32,317 bases of DNA, from contig JALHRS010000059.1 in the NCBI GenBank assembly GCA_022841325.1, positions 1 to 32,317 of the forward strand. The letters are read 5' to 3'. A program made the translations under genes and the position numbers. Under the pieces are notes generated by a model, which saw nothing but the letters and a program-made list of their open reading frames with translations, ran no database searches and was not told the DNA's origin. The number at the start of each line of letters is the position of its first letter. The stretch's first letter is position 1. Shown piece by piece: positions 16,405 to 26,805 of this stretch. Origin of the DNA: Lysobacterales bacterium. Its GTDB lineage: Bacteria > Pseudomonadota > Gammaproteobacteria > Xanthomonadales > SZUA-5.

Positions 16405-17355
16405 ATGCAACGCCGAGAGCTGTACCCGGAGATCGAGCCCTTTGAAACCGGACGTCTGCCGGTGGGTGACGGTCACGAACTCTACTTCGAGCAGTGCGGC
16501 AATCCCGAAGGCAAGCCGGTGGTCTTTCTGCACGGCGGTCCCGGTGCGGGCTGCAATGCCAAGGCGCGGCGCTTCTTCAATCCAGCCAAGTACCGCATCG
16601 TGCTCTTCGACCAGCGCGGTTGTGGTCGCTCCACGCCGCACGCCAGCCTGATCGCCAACACCACCTGGCACCTGGTCGCCGACATTGAGCGTCTGCGTAA
16701 TCATCTGGGCATCGAGCGCTGGCAGGTCTTCGGCGGCTCCTGGGGCTCCACGCTGGCACTGGCCTATGCCGAGAGCCATCCAGACCGTGTGACCGAGCTG
16801 GTGCTGCGTGGCATCTTCATGCTGCGCCGCTGGGAACTGGAGTGGTTCTACCAGCAGGGCGCCGACGCCCTGTTTCCGGATGCCTGGGACGATTATCTGG
16901 CGGCCATCCCGGAAGTGGAGCGGGGTGATCTGATGAGTGCCTACCATCGGCGCCTGACGTCTACTGACCCGGCGGTGCAAGTGGCCGCAGCGCGGGCCTG
17001 GTCGGTGTGGGAAGCCCGTACCAGTTTCCTGTTCCAGGATCAGGGCCATGTCGAAGCATCCGCGGCCGATCTGTTCGCGCTGGCTTTTGCCCGTATCGAG
17101 TGCCACTACTTCGTCAACGGCGGCTTCTTCGATCGCGACGACCAGCTGCTGGCCAACGCCTACCGCCTCAAGGGCATTCCCGCGGTGATTGTCCAGGGCC
17201 GCTATGACGTGGTCTGCCCGATGCGCTCGGCGTGGGATCTGCATCAGGCCTGGCCGGAAGCCCAGCTGCGGATCGTGCCCGATGCCGGCCACTCGGCCTT
17301 CGAGGCAGGCAATGCGCACGAGTTGATCCTGGCTACTGACCGGTTTGCGGGCTAG
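16405..17355 (+). CDS. pip: Proline iminopeptidase
   Basis: This cytoplasmic serine peptidase (family S33, alpha/beta hydrolase) removes N-terminal proline from peptides. The 316-residue protein contains the oxyanion region FLHGGPGAGC, the FDQRGCGRSTPH signature, the nucleophile elbow GGSWGS with Ser112, and catalytic Asp268 (QGRYDVVCP) and His296 (DAGHSAFE). It matches the Xanthomonas enzyme in length and motifs. ATG 16405 has GGAG seven bases upstream. It is probably a single-gene unit; REP-type repeats follow its stop. Confidence 0.95.
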   Translation: MQRRELYPEIEPFETGRLPVGDGHELYFEQCGNPEGKPVVFLHGGPGAGCNAKARRFFNPAKYRIVLFDQRGCGRSTPHASLIANTTWHLVADIERLRNHLGIERWQVFGGSWGSTLALAYAESHPDRVTELVLRGIFMLRRWELEWFYQQGADALFPDAWDDYLAAIPEVERGDLMSAYHRRLTSTDPAVQVAAARAWSVWEARTSFLFQDQGHVEASAADLFALAFARIECHYFVNGGFFDRDDQLLANAYRLKGIPAVIVQGRYDVVCPMRSAWDLHQAWPEAQLRIVPDAGHSAFEAGNAHELILATDRFAG

Positions 17356-17569
17356 GCATCCGCGATCTGTGGGAGCGGATTCATCCGCGATCTGGGAGCC
17401 TGATGTCACGTAGTCGCTGCGCGACAACGTGAGCTACGGACTGACCGGTTTGCGGGGTAAGTCGTGATTTTGCCCGTGGGAGCGGATTTATCCGCGATCG
17501 GTTCGCCGAACAGCTATCGCGGATAAATCCGCTCCCACAGTTGCGCGTTGCGGCCGCTAAGGCCCCCGC
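17356..17569. repeat. REP-type palindromes after pip
   Basis: No gene is seen. A REP-like unit (GTGGGAGCGGATT...ATCCGCGAT) lies at 17368-17392. A facing pair, 17476-17498 and 17516-17538, is a perfect 23-bp inverted repeat around a 17-base spacer, and each arm also forms its own GCGGAT/ATCCGC hairpin. Between them, 17407-17431 holds another hairpin (CACGT...ACGTG around GTCGC/GCGAC) related to the pheS-pheT element. The 17 bases at 17335-17351, the end of pip, recur exactly at 17440-17456. Confidence 0.85.
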
Positions 17570-18442
17570 TCAGATCTTGTCAGCCGATTCCGCGCCGGTA
17601 TCGAGAATCTCGATCTCCTCGACGCCCACGAGTCGATCGAGTTCGGTCACCACCTGCTCCATTGCCGGCTTGACCGGCGCCGCATACAGCCGTTCGCGCT
17701 CCAGATTCTCGATCCAGCCGAACAGACTGGTGCGCAGCTGCTCGATGCTGCGCACGCGTGCCAGCAGATCGCTGAGGATGCGTTTGAACTCGCTCGGGGT
17801 AGGGGACTGGCCGATCTGCCGGAACAGCTCGCTCAAGGCCGCGAACAGGGCTCTGGCTTCCGGGCCGAGATCATAGTCGCGGGGATCGAATTCCAGGCCG
17901 GCGCCGGCCGCATCGGCCCAGATCTTGAAGCTGATCTTCTGCAGCGAGTGATACAGCGGTTGTTCCGAGATCAGTACCAGCAGCAGATGACCGCTGTTGG
18001 CGACCACGGCGCCGATGGTGCCGGACCATTGCCGGGATTGGGCGAACTGGTACAGACGCACCTGATCCTGGAAATCGCTGGCCTGGATCTGGTCGAGGAT
18101 GAGGATGACCCGGGCGCCTTCCGAGTAGGCGCAGGCTTCCGTGACCACCCGATCGAAAGGACTGGCGGCGGCTTCGATGGTCTGGGTTTCACCACTCTCG
18201 GCGTCGACGATCAGCGCTGGCGCTGCGGCGTGCTCGCGTGAGAAATCGTGATAGAGCACATGCGGATAATCGAGCGCGCTGGCCAGTGCATGCGCAAAGG
18301 CCGTCTTGCGGCGGCCCGAGTCTCCGGTGATGTTGAGACAGCGCACACCCTCGGGTTGCGCCTCGAACAGCAGTCGCAACGCGAATTCATAGTCGTCGTT
18401 CGACTCGAAGCCGTGGCTGGCGAGTCGACGACGCAGGTTCAT
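17570..18442 (-). CDS. P-loop ATPase-like protein of unknown function
   Basis: I do not recognise this 290-residue protein beyond its fold class. An N-terminal NTPase region is suggested by LNITGDSGRRKTAFA (Walker A-like, residues 37-51, K46 T47, with Arg where the family usually has Gly before Lys) and RVILILDQIQASDF (Walker B-like, Asp followed by Gln instead of Glu). The arrangement resembles AAA-type ATPases. The Walker B change could slow or abolish hydrolysis. No signal peptide or membrane segment is visible. It starts 3 bases after the stop of the class III aminotransferase gene, so the two are almost surely one operon; how an ATPase serves an aminotransferase is not evident. Confidence 0.7.
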   Translation of the reverse strand: MNLRRRLASHGFESNDDYEFALRLLFEAQPEGVRCLNITGDSGRRKTAFAHALASALDYPHVLYHDFSREHAAAPALIVDAESGETQTIEAAASPFDRVVTEACAYSEGARVILILDQIQASDFQDQVRLYQFAQSRQWSGTIGAVVANSGHLLLVLISEQPLYHSLQKISFKIWADAAGAGLEFDPRDYDLGPEARALFAALSELFRQIGQSPTPSEFKRILSDLLARVRSIEQLRTSLFGWIENLERERLYAAPVKPAMEQVVTELDRLVGVEEIEILDTGAESADKI

Positions 18443-18445
18443 CGC

Positions 18446-19948
18446 TCAGGCGGCCTGGGCAGCCGGCTTGCTCATGCGCGGACCCTCGATCAGCGCCTGG
18501 CGCACGCCTTCGATCAGCAGATCCACTTCATCGCTGCGCACGCCGAAATAGGGTGTGAAGCGCAGCGAATTGACGCCGCCGTGAATCACGCCGAAGCCGT
18601 GCTCGCGCAGATATTCCTCGGTGCTGTTGCTGCCGTAGCACTTGAACTCGGGGGACAGTTCGCAGGAGAACAGCAATCCGGTGCCCTGGACCGCCGTGAT
18701 CATGCCGGGCAGCTCGCGCGCCAGACCCTCCAGCTTCTGCACGAATTCCTTGCCGCGTTCACGGATGTTGGCGCGCAGTTCGCCGGTCAGCGAGGACAAC
18801 ACCGCGCAGGCCACATCCATCGCCCGCGGATTGGTGGTCATGGTGTTGCCGTAGATGCCCTTGCGATAGAGCTTGGCGGCGCGTTCGGTCACGGCCAGTA
18901 CCGACAGCGGATACTGGCCGGCATTGAGCGCCTTGGAATAGGTTTCCATGTCCGGCGCTTCCAGACCCTCGAAGCCCGGATAGTCGACGACCGAGAGCAC
19001 GCCGTGGGCGCGCAAACCGGCCTGGATGGAGTCGACCAGCAGCAGCGTGCCGTGAGCCTTGGTGAGTTCGCGCGCGGCGGCGTAGAACTCGGGCGTCAGG
19101 CCGCGACCCGGATTGCCCTCACCCATGACCGGCTCCAGGAACACCGCCTCGATGTGCCAGCCTTCGCTCTCGGCCTTGGCAAAGGCTTCGCGCAGCTGTT
19201 CGACGTTGTAGGGGTCGATGATGATCGTGTGCTGATGATGGGCGAAGCTGGCCAGATTGTCGGCGTAGGCCTTGCGTGAGGAATCCGAATACAGCGCCGG
19301 CAGCTCGGTGCGGCCGTGGAAGGCACCCTTGACGGCAATACGGCGCACCTTGCGGCCGGCATGCGGGGCACCCGGATCGGTCATGTCCTTGGTGTGCACA
19401 TCGGCCAGACGGCCAGCCAGGGTCACCGATTCCGAACCCGAGTTGAGGCAGAGGAAGCGCGAGTAGGGGCAGCCGCCGCGGGTGTGTCCGATTTCGGCGC
19501 GCAGGGCCCGATCAAGGCGCAAATGGCTCAGCGACGGCGTCATGATGTTGGCCATCACCTGAGGGCGGGCCATCGCATCGATGATGGCCTGCGGGGCGTG
19601 ACCGGCGCCGAGCATGCCGTAGCCGCCGGTGTCTTGGACCACGGCACCTTTCAGCGTCACCACCCAGGGGCCGCGTGCTGCCATCGCCACATAGGGATTG
19701 ACGGCGTCATCATTGTAGAAATTGACGTAGCCTGCCTGGATCGTGTGCAGCTGATCGTTCTCGTCCAGATTGATCAGTTCCGGAAATTCCGCCTTGGCCT
19801 TCTCGTAGGCTGCAAAGCCCTCGTCGATGGCCTGACCCAGCAGGGGATCGGTCTTCAGGAAGCGCTCGATCACGCTGTCGGCGAGGCCTACCGTTCGTCG
19901 GCTGCCGCCTGCCTGGCGCATGGTATTCAGTTTTTGTAGTGCGTTCAT
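18446..19948 (-). CDS. Class III PLP-dependent aminotransferase, atypical
   Basis: The 500-residue protein belongs to fold-type I, class III aminotransferases, which move amino groups (often omega-amino groups) using pyridoxal phosphate. Seen are LCLNSGSESVTLAGRLA (169-174 NSGSES), VKGAFHGRT, VFLEPVMGEG and the presumed Schiff-base Lys339 in ETYSKALNAG. The usual DEVQ loop reads DSIQ (306-309): Asp is kept but Glu is replaced by Ser, and the protein is longer than the typical ~430. Substrate cannot be assigned; lysine or ornithine-type enzymes are nearest in general form. ATG 19948 has a strong GGAGG site upstream; an earlier in-frame start at 19981 lacks one. It is co-transcribed with the ATPase-like gene. 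Confidence 0.87.
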   Translation of the reverse strand: MNALQKLNTMRQAGGSRRTVGLADSVIERFLKTDPLLGQAIDEGFAAYEKAKAEFPELINLDENDQLHTIQAGYVNFYNDDAVNPYVAMAARGPWVVTLKGAVVQDTGGYGMLGAGHAPQAIIDAMARPQVMANIMTPSLSHLRLDRALRAEIGHTRGGCPYSRFLCLNSGSESVTLAGRLADVHTKDMTDPGAPHAGRKVRRIAVKGAFHGRTELPALYSDSSRKAYADNLASFAHHQHTIIIDPYNVEQLREAFAKAESEGWHIEAVFLEPVMGEGNPGRGLTPEFYAAARELTKAHGTLLLVDSIQAGLRAHGVLSVVDYPGFEGLEAPDMETYSKALNAGQYPLSVLAVTERAAKLYRKGIYGNTMTTNPRAMDVACAVLSSLTGELRANIRERGKEFVQKLEGLARELPGMITAVQGTGLLFSCELSPEFKCYGSNSTEEYLREHGFGVIHGGVNSLRFTPYFGVRSDEVDLLIEGVRQALIEGPRMSKPAAQAA

Positions 19949-20601
19949 GACACCTCCTCCCACGCAGATTGGTCCGGCCAATTGCGCTAAGTGCTTGAAA
20001 AGTTTAGTCCGAGAATGCTATCACGAGCGCATTTTTCCGGTAACCCCCGGCGCTGGGGCTGGTTCAGCGCAGGCTACGGCCTGATCGGACCGGCTTCGCT
20101 GCGCTCACAATGACGCCGGTCGCGGGCTCTGGTAGGTCCAGACTTGTCTGGACGCTTCCTCTGCACTGACCGAAGAGCGCTGCTTTGCCTGTGCCCACAG
20201 ACGTAGGCCGGGTCCGCGCGCCCGGCAGCTTGGGCAGCGCGCAGCGATGACAAGCGCGCGGCGCCCGGCAGGCCATGCCGCGGCCGCCGGCGCGAACAAC
20301 GCTTGCGCACATCCCGATTCGCCGCGCGCCGGAGCCGCGCTACCTCACCGCCGGCGTCATTGCGAGCTTAGCGAAGCAATCCAGGGGCATCGCTTCAGAA
20401 GCACTGGATTGCTTCGTCGCTGTGCTCCTCGCAATGACGCCGGGCGAAACGAAGTAACTTCCTTGATCAAGCCTGGCTGGCCGTGCAACCTTCCCCGTTT
20501 CACCTTTCACCTTTCACTATCGACAACCGACAACCAACAACCGACAACCAACAACCAACAACCGACAACCGACAACCGACAACCGACAACCGACAACCCC
20601 T
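19949..20601. repeat. Repeat-filled gap upstream of queA
   Basis: No gene is seen in 653 bases. A partial CAATGACG-type element lies near 20092-20120, and a TCCAGACTTGTCTGGA palindrome at 20131-20156. A GC-rich stretch with no recognisable content runs from 20200 to 20350. A palindromic element with ends GGCGTCATTGCGAG and CTCGCAATGACGCC spans 20351-20443, with inner arms GAAGCAATCCAG/CTGGATTGCTTC. Heptamer arrays fill 20497-20597. The minus-strand part next to 19948 should hold the aminotransferase promoter, but no convincing -35/-10 pair stands out. Confidence 0.75.
20497..20597 (+). repeat. Heptanucleotide tandem arrays abutting queA
   Basis: GTTTCAC and two CTTTCAC units (20497-20517) are followed, after three bases, by eleven 7-base units of CGACAAC with three CAACAAC variants among them (20521-20597). 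The array ends 4 bases before the GTG of queA and replaces the place where a ribosome site should be. The same motif occurs in reverse as GGTTGTC x3 at 15965-15985. Confidence 0.92.
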
Positions 20602-22736
<2,135 letters not shown>

Positions 22737-22807
22737 GCGGTGGTGCATTGACTGAAGTGTTGACGGGCGCCCAGAACCCCGGCGTCACATGTTTCGGCCT
22801 GCGCCAG

Positions 22808-23827
22808 CTACTCCCGCGGCGCGTCGGCGTCCAGCAGATTGGCCGAATCCGATTGCAGCTGGTCGCGATCGATCTGTTCGTCCAGTTCGGAGCGCGCCCG
22901 CGTGTCTGGCGGGGCAAGCTCTGGCGGCAGCGTCCTGGGCTTTGGCTTGGCCTTCACTTGCGCCTTTGCGGCCGTTTCAATGGCGGCGCGACCGTCGTGC
23001 AATTGCACCCGGTAGGTGGGTTCGGGCATGTCCATGCCGGCATCGTCGAGCGCGACCTTGGCCAGGCGGATGGCCTCGCTGCGCACCATCCAGAAATCGT
23101 GCTCGCGCTGATCGACCCATCCCCGAAAGCGCAGCGTCACGCTGGAATCGGCCAGCGAGACGATCAGCGCCACCGGCGGCGGCGATCGCAGCACGCCGGT
23201 CAGGCCGCGCAGTTGCTCGAGTCCGATCCGCTGGGCCCGGATCAGGTCTTCCTGGACGCCGATGCCGACATCGAATTCAAAGCGTCGGTTGGGGTTGCGG
23301 GTGTAGTTGAGAATCACGCTGCGAAAGACCCTGGCGTTGGGCAGCCTGAGGTGATTGCCGTCGGGCGTCATCAGAATCGTCGCCCGCGAGGTCAGCGCGA
23401 TCACGGTACCGGCCTCGCCATCGATGACCACTTCGTCGCGCGGTGCGAAGGGCTGACGGAAACTCATCAACACGCCCGCCAGATAGTTTTCCAGCGTGTC
23501 CTTGAAGGCAAAACCGATGGCCACACCGACGATGCCGGCCGTTCCCAGCATGGCGCCGACCATCGCCGTCGCGTCCATGATTTCCAGCGCCAGCAGCAGG
23601 GCCAGGGCCGTGATCAGCCATTTGGCCGTGGTGCGGGCTACATCGATCAGCAGGGGATTGTCGTTGACGACGCGGACGATGAGTTTGCGTCTGGACACCC
23701 AGCCACCGAGTTTCCAGCCCAACCAGACGATCAGCAGCGCGAGCAGCAGCATCGGCAGCGCACCCACAAGCTCGTAGAGCGTGTCGAGCAAGCGCGTGGC
23801 TACGATGGCAAAGTCGAAATGGGGCAT
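22808..23827 (-). CDS. MscS-family small-conductance mechanosensitive channel
   Basis: This inner-membrane channel opens under membrane tension to release solutes during hypo-osmotic shock. The 339-residue protein has three membrane helices (about 21-40, 67-86, 88-124). The pore helix runs through GAMLGTAGIVGVAIGFAFKD and then ENYLAGVLM, followed by the beta domain RQPFAPRDEVVIDGEAGTV and LRLPNARVF. A ~50-residue charged, low-complexity tail (KAQVKAKPKPRTLPPELAPP...) extends past the MscS core. ATG 23827 has GGAAG seven bases upstream. It is convergent with tgt; no strong terminator was found in the 71 bases between them. Confidence 0.92.
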   Translation of the reverse strand: MPHFDFAIVATRLLDTLYELVGALPMLLLALLIVWLGWKLGGWVSRRKLIVRVVNDNPLLIDVARTTAKWLITALALLLALEIMDATAMVGAMLGTAGIVGVAIGFAFKDTLENYLAGVLMSFRQPFAPRDEVVIDGEAGTVIALTSRATILMTPDGNHLRLPNARVFRSVILNYTRNPNRRFEFDVGIGVQEDLIRAQRIGLEQLRGLTGVLRSPPPVALIVSLADSSVTLRFRGWVDQREHDFWMVRSEAIRLAKVALDDAGMDMPEPTYRVQLHDGRAAIETAAKAQVKAKPKPRTLPPELAPPDTRARSELDEQIDRDQLQSDSANLLDADAPRE

Positions 23828-24362
23828 GTGCGGGCTTCCGTTGCGGTCGGGTCAGCAGGCGCTCTGCAGCGCATCGGCCTGTACCCAAGCGTAGCAGGCT
23901 CCCGATTCACAAGGGTCTTGGACCGCGGCGGGTGTGCGCCTTCGTGGCGCCGCGGGCGACGCGACAAACATGCCAGCAGGCCATGAGCCTGGGTGGTCAC
24001 CGAGCGGCCTTGAGGAGGGCCGCGCGCCTGCGCGGCCGCCCTTGATCTTCAGACCCGGCAAAGCGGCGCCGCAGCGCGGCGCCCTCCACGGCAGCCGTCG
24101 GCTGGCAGAAATTCTCGGTCGATCGTGGCTTATTGCGAGCCGCGTGTCTCAGCCCGACGCTGCGCACGGGCCATGAACCCCAAGCGTCATTGCGACCCCG
24201 GACTTGATCCGGGGGAAGCAATCCAGGGGCCTTGCGGCGATACCCTGGATTGCTTTGTCGCTGCGCTCCTCGCAATGACGCATCAACCACTCACGATTTG
24301 GGTTCATGGAGAGCCGCGTGTTTCGGGACGGAACAGGTGTCTCGCAATAACGCCTCAGGAAC
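23828..24362. repeat. Gap with nested palindromic repeats
   Basis: No gene is seen. 24005-24070 matches the repeat at 1966-2032. A unit at 24131-24180 (TATTGCGAGCCGCGTGTC to GGGCCATGAACCC) is also found at 32109-32159, and an inverted relative lies at 24298-24353. Between these two lies a CGTCATTGCGA...CGCAATGACG element (24185-24281) of the type seen at 20351-20443. It has an inner CCCCGGA/TCCGGGG hairpin and AAGCAATCCAGG/CCTGGATTGCTT arms. The whole 24131-24353 block has 9-base inverted ends (TATTGCGAG/CTCGCAATA). Confidence 0.75.
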
Positions 24363-24638
24363 TCAGGGCATCGGAAGCGCCACGGCCGGCGGTCGGGTCA
24401 GTCGTTGCAGTGTCCGCGTGCCACTGCCGTATTCGGGCAGGGTGCTGGTCCATCGCAGCGACAGGCCGCCATCGGATCTGAAGGTCAGCAGCATTTCGCC
24501 CCAGTCGGCGAGGACCACCTGGTTGGGATTGAAGCTCGGACCAAAGCCGCCACCGGTCGGCCGATAGACATCGGCCACGCGCAAGACCTCACCTTCAAAG
24601 TCGCCGGTTCCCACCAGCCAGGTCGGCGGTGGCTGCAC
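24363..24638 (-). pseudogene. Out-of-frame C-terminal fragment after the NTR-like gene
   Basis: A 91-codon frame reads WLVGTGDFEGEVLRVADVYRP, GGGFGPSFNPNQVVLADWG, LTFRSDGGLSLRWTSTLPEYG and SGTRTLQRLT. This resembles the beta-rich C-terminal segment I recall from secreted proteins of Lysobacterales. It has no signal peptide, is bounded upstream by a TGA, and overlaps the end of the NTR-like gene in another frame. It is best read either as a decayed gene remnant or as the continuation of that gene after a frameshift near 24600-24640. Confidence 0.5.
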
Positions 24639-25008
24639 TCAATCGGCGCGTGCGATCACACAAGCCGGTGAAACCCAAGGTGGCATAGACCAGGTAGGTC
24701 TCGCCTTCGACAAAGCCGTAGCCACAGCTGGCGGAACTGTTGCCGCTGGCCACGGAGATCACTGGGGCGGCTTCGCCCTTCCAGATTTCCGTGGCCGAAA
24801 AGCGATAGCTGTTGGTGAAGGCGCTTGATCCCTCCGGTGGCCGCGAAACGGCGACCACCGTACCGACGAAAACCTGAGTCGCCTCTGCCAACGCCTGGGC
24901 CGGCGCGATCGGCGGCGCGCACGAGCAGGCGAGCGCCGTCGGTGCCACCAACCATCCGGCCATAGTGAGCACGAGTGGGGCGAGAAGCGCTGATAATCTG
25001 GCAGACAC
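24595..25008 (-). CDS. Secreted NTR/TIMP-like domain protein
   Basis: From GTG 25008, with GAGGA seven bases upstream, this encodes 137 residues. A signal peptide (SALLAPLVLTMAGWLVAPTALA) is followed by CSCAPP, so mature protein would begin with Cys as in netrin/TIMP-type (NTR) domains. The pattern FVGTVVAVSR, YRFSATEIWKGE, SASCGYGFVEGETYLVYA and a later Cys (GLCDRTRRLSAA) supports an NTR-like OB-fold with paired disulfides. The bacterial role is unknown; envelope or extracellular location is inferred. The last ten residues (GGNRRL...) look non-homologous and the downstream fragment is in another frame, so a frameshift may have shortened the protein. Confidence 0.65.
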   Translation of the reverse strand: MSARLSALLAPLVLTMAGWLVAPTALACSCAPPIAPAQALAEATQVFVGTVVAVSRPPEGSSAFTNSYRFSATEIWKGEAAPVISVASGNSSASCGYGFVEGETYLVYATLGFTGLCDRTRRLSAATADLAGGNRRL

Positions 25009-25273
25009 GATGAAATCCTCGAGTGGCCAAGAGCGAGCCGCAACCCAGAATAATTGGCATGAGTGCCGAGCGGTACTTAGAGATCCTTAATGCAGGCACC
25101 ATGTCCCCGAGGGGACGGTAAGACGTAGACTGGTCGGGGAAGTGAGACCACGTAATAGCGGCTTTGTTCATGGCGCCTGCTTTCCGGGAACTCTGAGCGG
25201 TCGACGTCCTCTTGATCCGGTAATGCGAGTCGGTGTGGCAGGTCTGTCAGGGAATGGTCTCTGGAGCGCGAGA

Positions 25274-26527
25274 ATGACCAGGTGGGTGCTCCTGCTGCTG
25301 ATCATGGCCGCGTGCGGCAGCCGTTCCAGCGCCGAGGGCAAGGACTGGAACTATCGCTTCGAAAAGCTTCTGGGCACCTCGGGCCAGTGTCTGAGTTTCA
25401 ACGACGGCTCCGTGGTCAACATCAATGACCCCGCGATCGAATTGCCGCGCAATCGGGCTTTTGCCCGGGTCGGCTATTGGGGTGATCCGGGCACGGTGGA
25501 GCGCGAGTTTGCCATCAGCCATCCGATCCTGAGCTGGGACGGTGGCGCGCTGACCGGTTTGTCGGTGCCGCGGACCCAGCAACGCGGGCACCATGATCTG
25601 GGGCCAGAGGTCGCGGCTTCGCTGGTCCAGATCGATTGTGCGTCGGGTTCGGCCGAAGTCGGTGCCGTCATCAACAGCTACTGGTTCACGCACAGTCAGC
25701 CCATCCAGGGCGGCGGTCCGCAGCTGAGCTTCGGCCAGAAGAACGATTTCCCGATGCCGATCAGCCAGTACTCGACCGGTAGCGAACTGGTCATCCAGGG
25801 AATGATCCAGCTGCCACATGTCTATCACCACGAGCCCGGCGCCATCGCCCAGGTGGTGCTGGTGTACTACATGCAACCGCTGCGATGTCCGCGCCTTGCC
25901 AGCGGCCCCTGTCCGGCTGCGACCCTGGCCAACCAAGTTCCCAGCTTCGGCCATGTCATCGGTCTGTACGATTCCAGGCCCAGCGCCACACCCGGCACTT
26001 ATCGCGAATTTGCCGGTCACGACACCTACACCGCCTTTTTCTCCAGCCCCGTGGCGGATCGCGATCCGATCGGGGCACCGCTCAAGTTTCTGGAGAAGTC
26101 CCGCCACTCCAGTGCCAGCGTGTTCGGCGGCGCCACCTGGACGGGCTATCGCTTCTTCCGGGTGCACATCGACTATCGGCAGATGGAGTCGATGATCGCC
26201 TATGCCCGGGCCACGGTACCGGAGCTGTGGGATGCCTCCGCCAGCCCCGACGACTGGGGCATCATCCTGGTGAGCGGTCTGGTGGAAATCAGCAATACGG
26301 CTGCGCCGCAGTGCCAGACCGGGCAGGGCGCCGCCGGCTGTAACGATATCGTCATCGGTGCATCCCTGAGCGCCATCGATGCCTATCGCGCCATTCCCAT
26401 CGGCGGACCCAATCGAACACCGGATCGCCGCACCAAAGACCGCGGGGTCATGAGCTTCGATCAGCCTGATCCGAGCAGCGCAGGCATGCAATCCTGCGTG
26501 CTCAGCCGCCGCTGTCTGGGCGATTGA
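25274..26527 (+). CDS. Predicted lipoprotein of unknown function
   Basis: I do not recognise this 417-residue protein. From ATG 25274 (GGAG at 25263-25266) it starts MTRWVLLLLIMAACGSRSS, a lipoprotein signal with lipobox MAAC and predicted acylated Cys14. An upstream in-frame GTG at 25142 would bury the signal and is rejected. The mature part is soluble and rich in aromatic and Gly/Pro residues (ISHPILSWDGGALTGLSVP, LPHVYHHEPGAIAQVVLVYY, FFRVHIDYRQMESMIAYA), with several Cys that could form disulfides (near CPRLASGPCP, QCQTGQGAAGC and CVLSRRC). It is divergent from the NTR-like gene. Location on the periplasmic side of a membrane is inferred. Confidence 0.75.
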   Translation: MTRWVLLLLIMAACGSRSSAEGKDWNYRFEKLLGTSGQCLSFNDGSVVNINDPAIELPRNRAFARVGYWGDPGTVEREFAISHPILSWDGGALTGLSVPRTQQRGHHDLGPEVAASLVQIDCASGSAEVGAVINSYWFTHSQPIQGGGPQLSFGQKNDFPMPISQYSTGSELVIQGMIQLPHVYHHEPGAIAQVVLVYYMQPLRCPRLASGPCPAATLANQVPSFGHVIGLYDSRPSATPGTYREFAGHDTYTAFFSSPVADRDPIGAPLKFLEKSRHSSASVFGGATWTGYRFFRVHIDYRQMESMIAYARATVPELWDASASPDDWGIILVSGLVEISNTAAPQCQTGQGAAGCNDIVIGASLSAIDAYRAIPIGGPNRTPDRRTKDRGVMSFDQPDPSSAGMQSCVLSRRCLGD

Positions 26528-26575
26528 TTGCTGTAGCGATACGACGCCAGCGCACAGGGATGCGTCCGCTGAGCG

Positions 26576-26794
26576 CTACCAGAAGGCGTCGTCGCTGCGC
26601 TCGCCGACGACCCGAACCCGGTACTCGGCGATCTTGCGTATCAGGTCCTCTGGCACCGCCTGGCAGTAGGGAATCTTGAGAAAGTGGGTGGTGGTCTGAT
26701 GCGCCGCCAGATCGGTGCGAAAGTGTTCCAGCGTGGCTGCCATGGGGGCAAGACTGAGATGCGCCTTGTGCGCGAAAAAGGCGAACAGGAAGCG
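26576..26794 (-). pseudogene. 3' remnant of a DUF1801-type (YdhG-like) gene
   Basis: The minus-strand frame ending at 26576 reads FLFAFFAHKAHLSLAPMAATLEHF, DLAAHQTTTHFLKIPY and PEDLIRKIAEYRVRV. This matches the second half of DUF1801 proteins, which have a yFaaYKnHiglyP pattern followed by an sKGTiqFPl pattern. The usual N-terminal half is missing: upstream of about 26794 the frame runs into the end of the aminotransferase gene. There is no start codon with a ribosome site. It appears to have lost its 5' part by deletion. Confidence 0.6.
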
Positions 26795-26805
26795 CGGCCG
26801 ATGCC

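Noticed and set aside
20497..20597. CRISPR array
   Set aside because: Units are 7 bases, directly tandem with no spacers, and no cas genes are nearby.
20458..20601. preQ1 riboswitch upstream of queA
   Set aside because: The leader is filled by heptamers and shows no preQ1 aptamer-like pseudoknot; also preQ1 riboswitches usually control synthesis or transport genes.
22737..22807. Bidirectional terminator between tgt and the mscS-type gene
   Set aside because: Only a weak 5-bp stem (TGACG/CGTCA) without T tracts is visible.
25095..25120. GTCCCC-GA-GGGGAC palindrome as a terminator
   Set aside because: It is a short stem with a two-base loop and no T run on either strand, between divergent genes.
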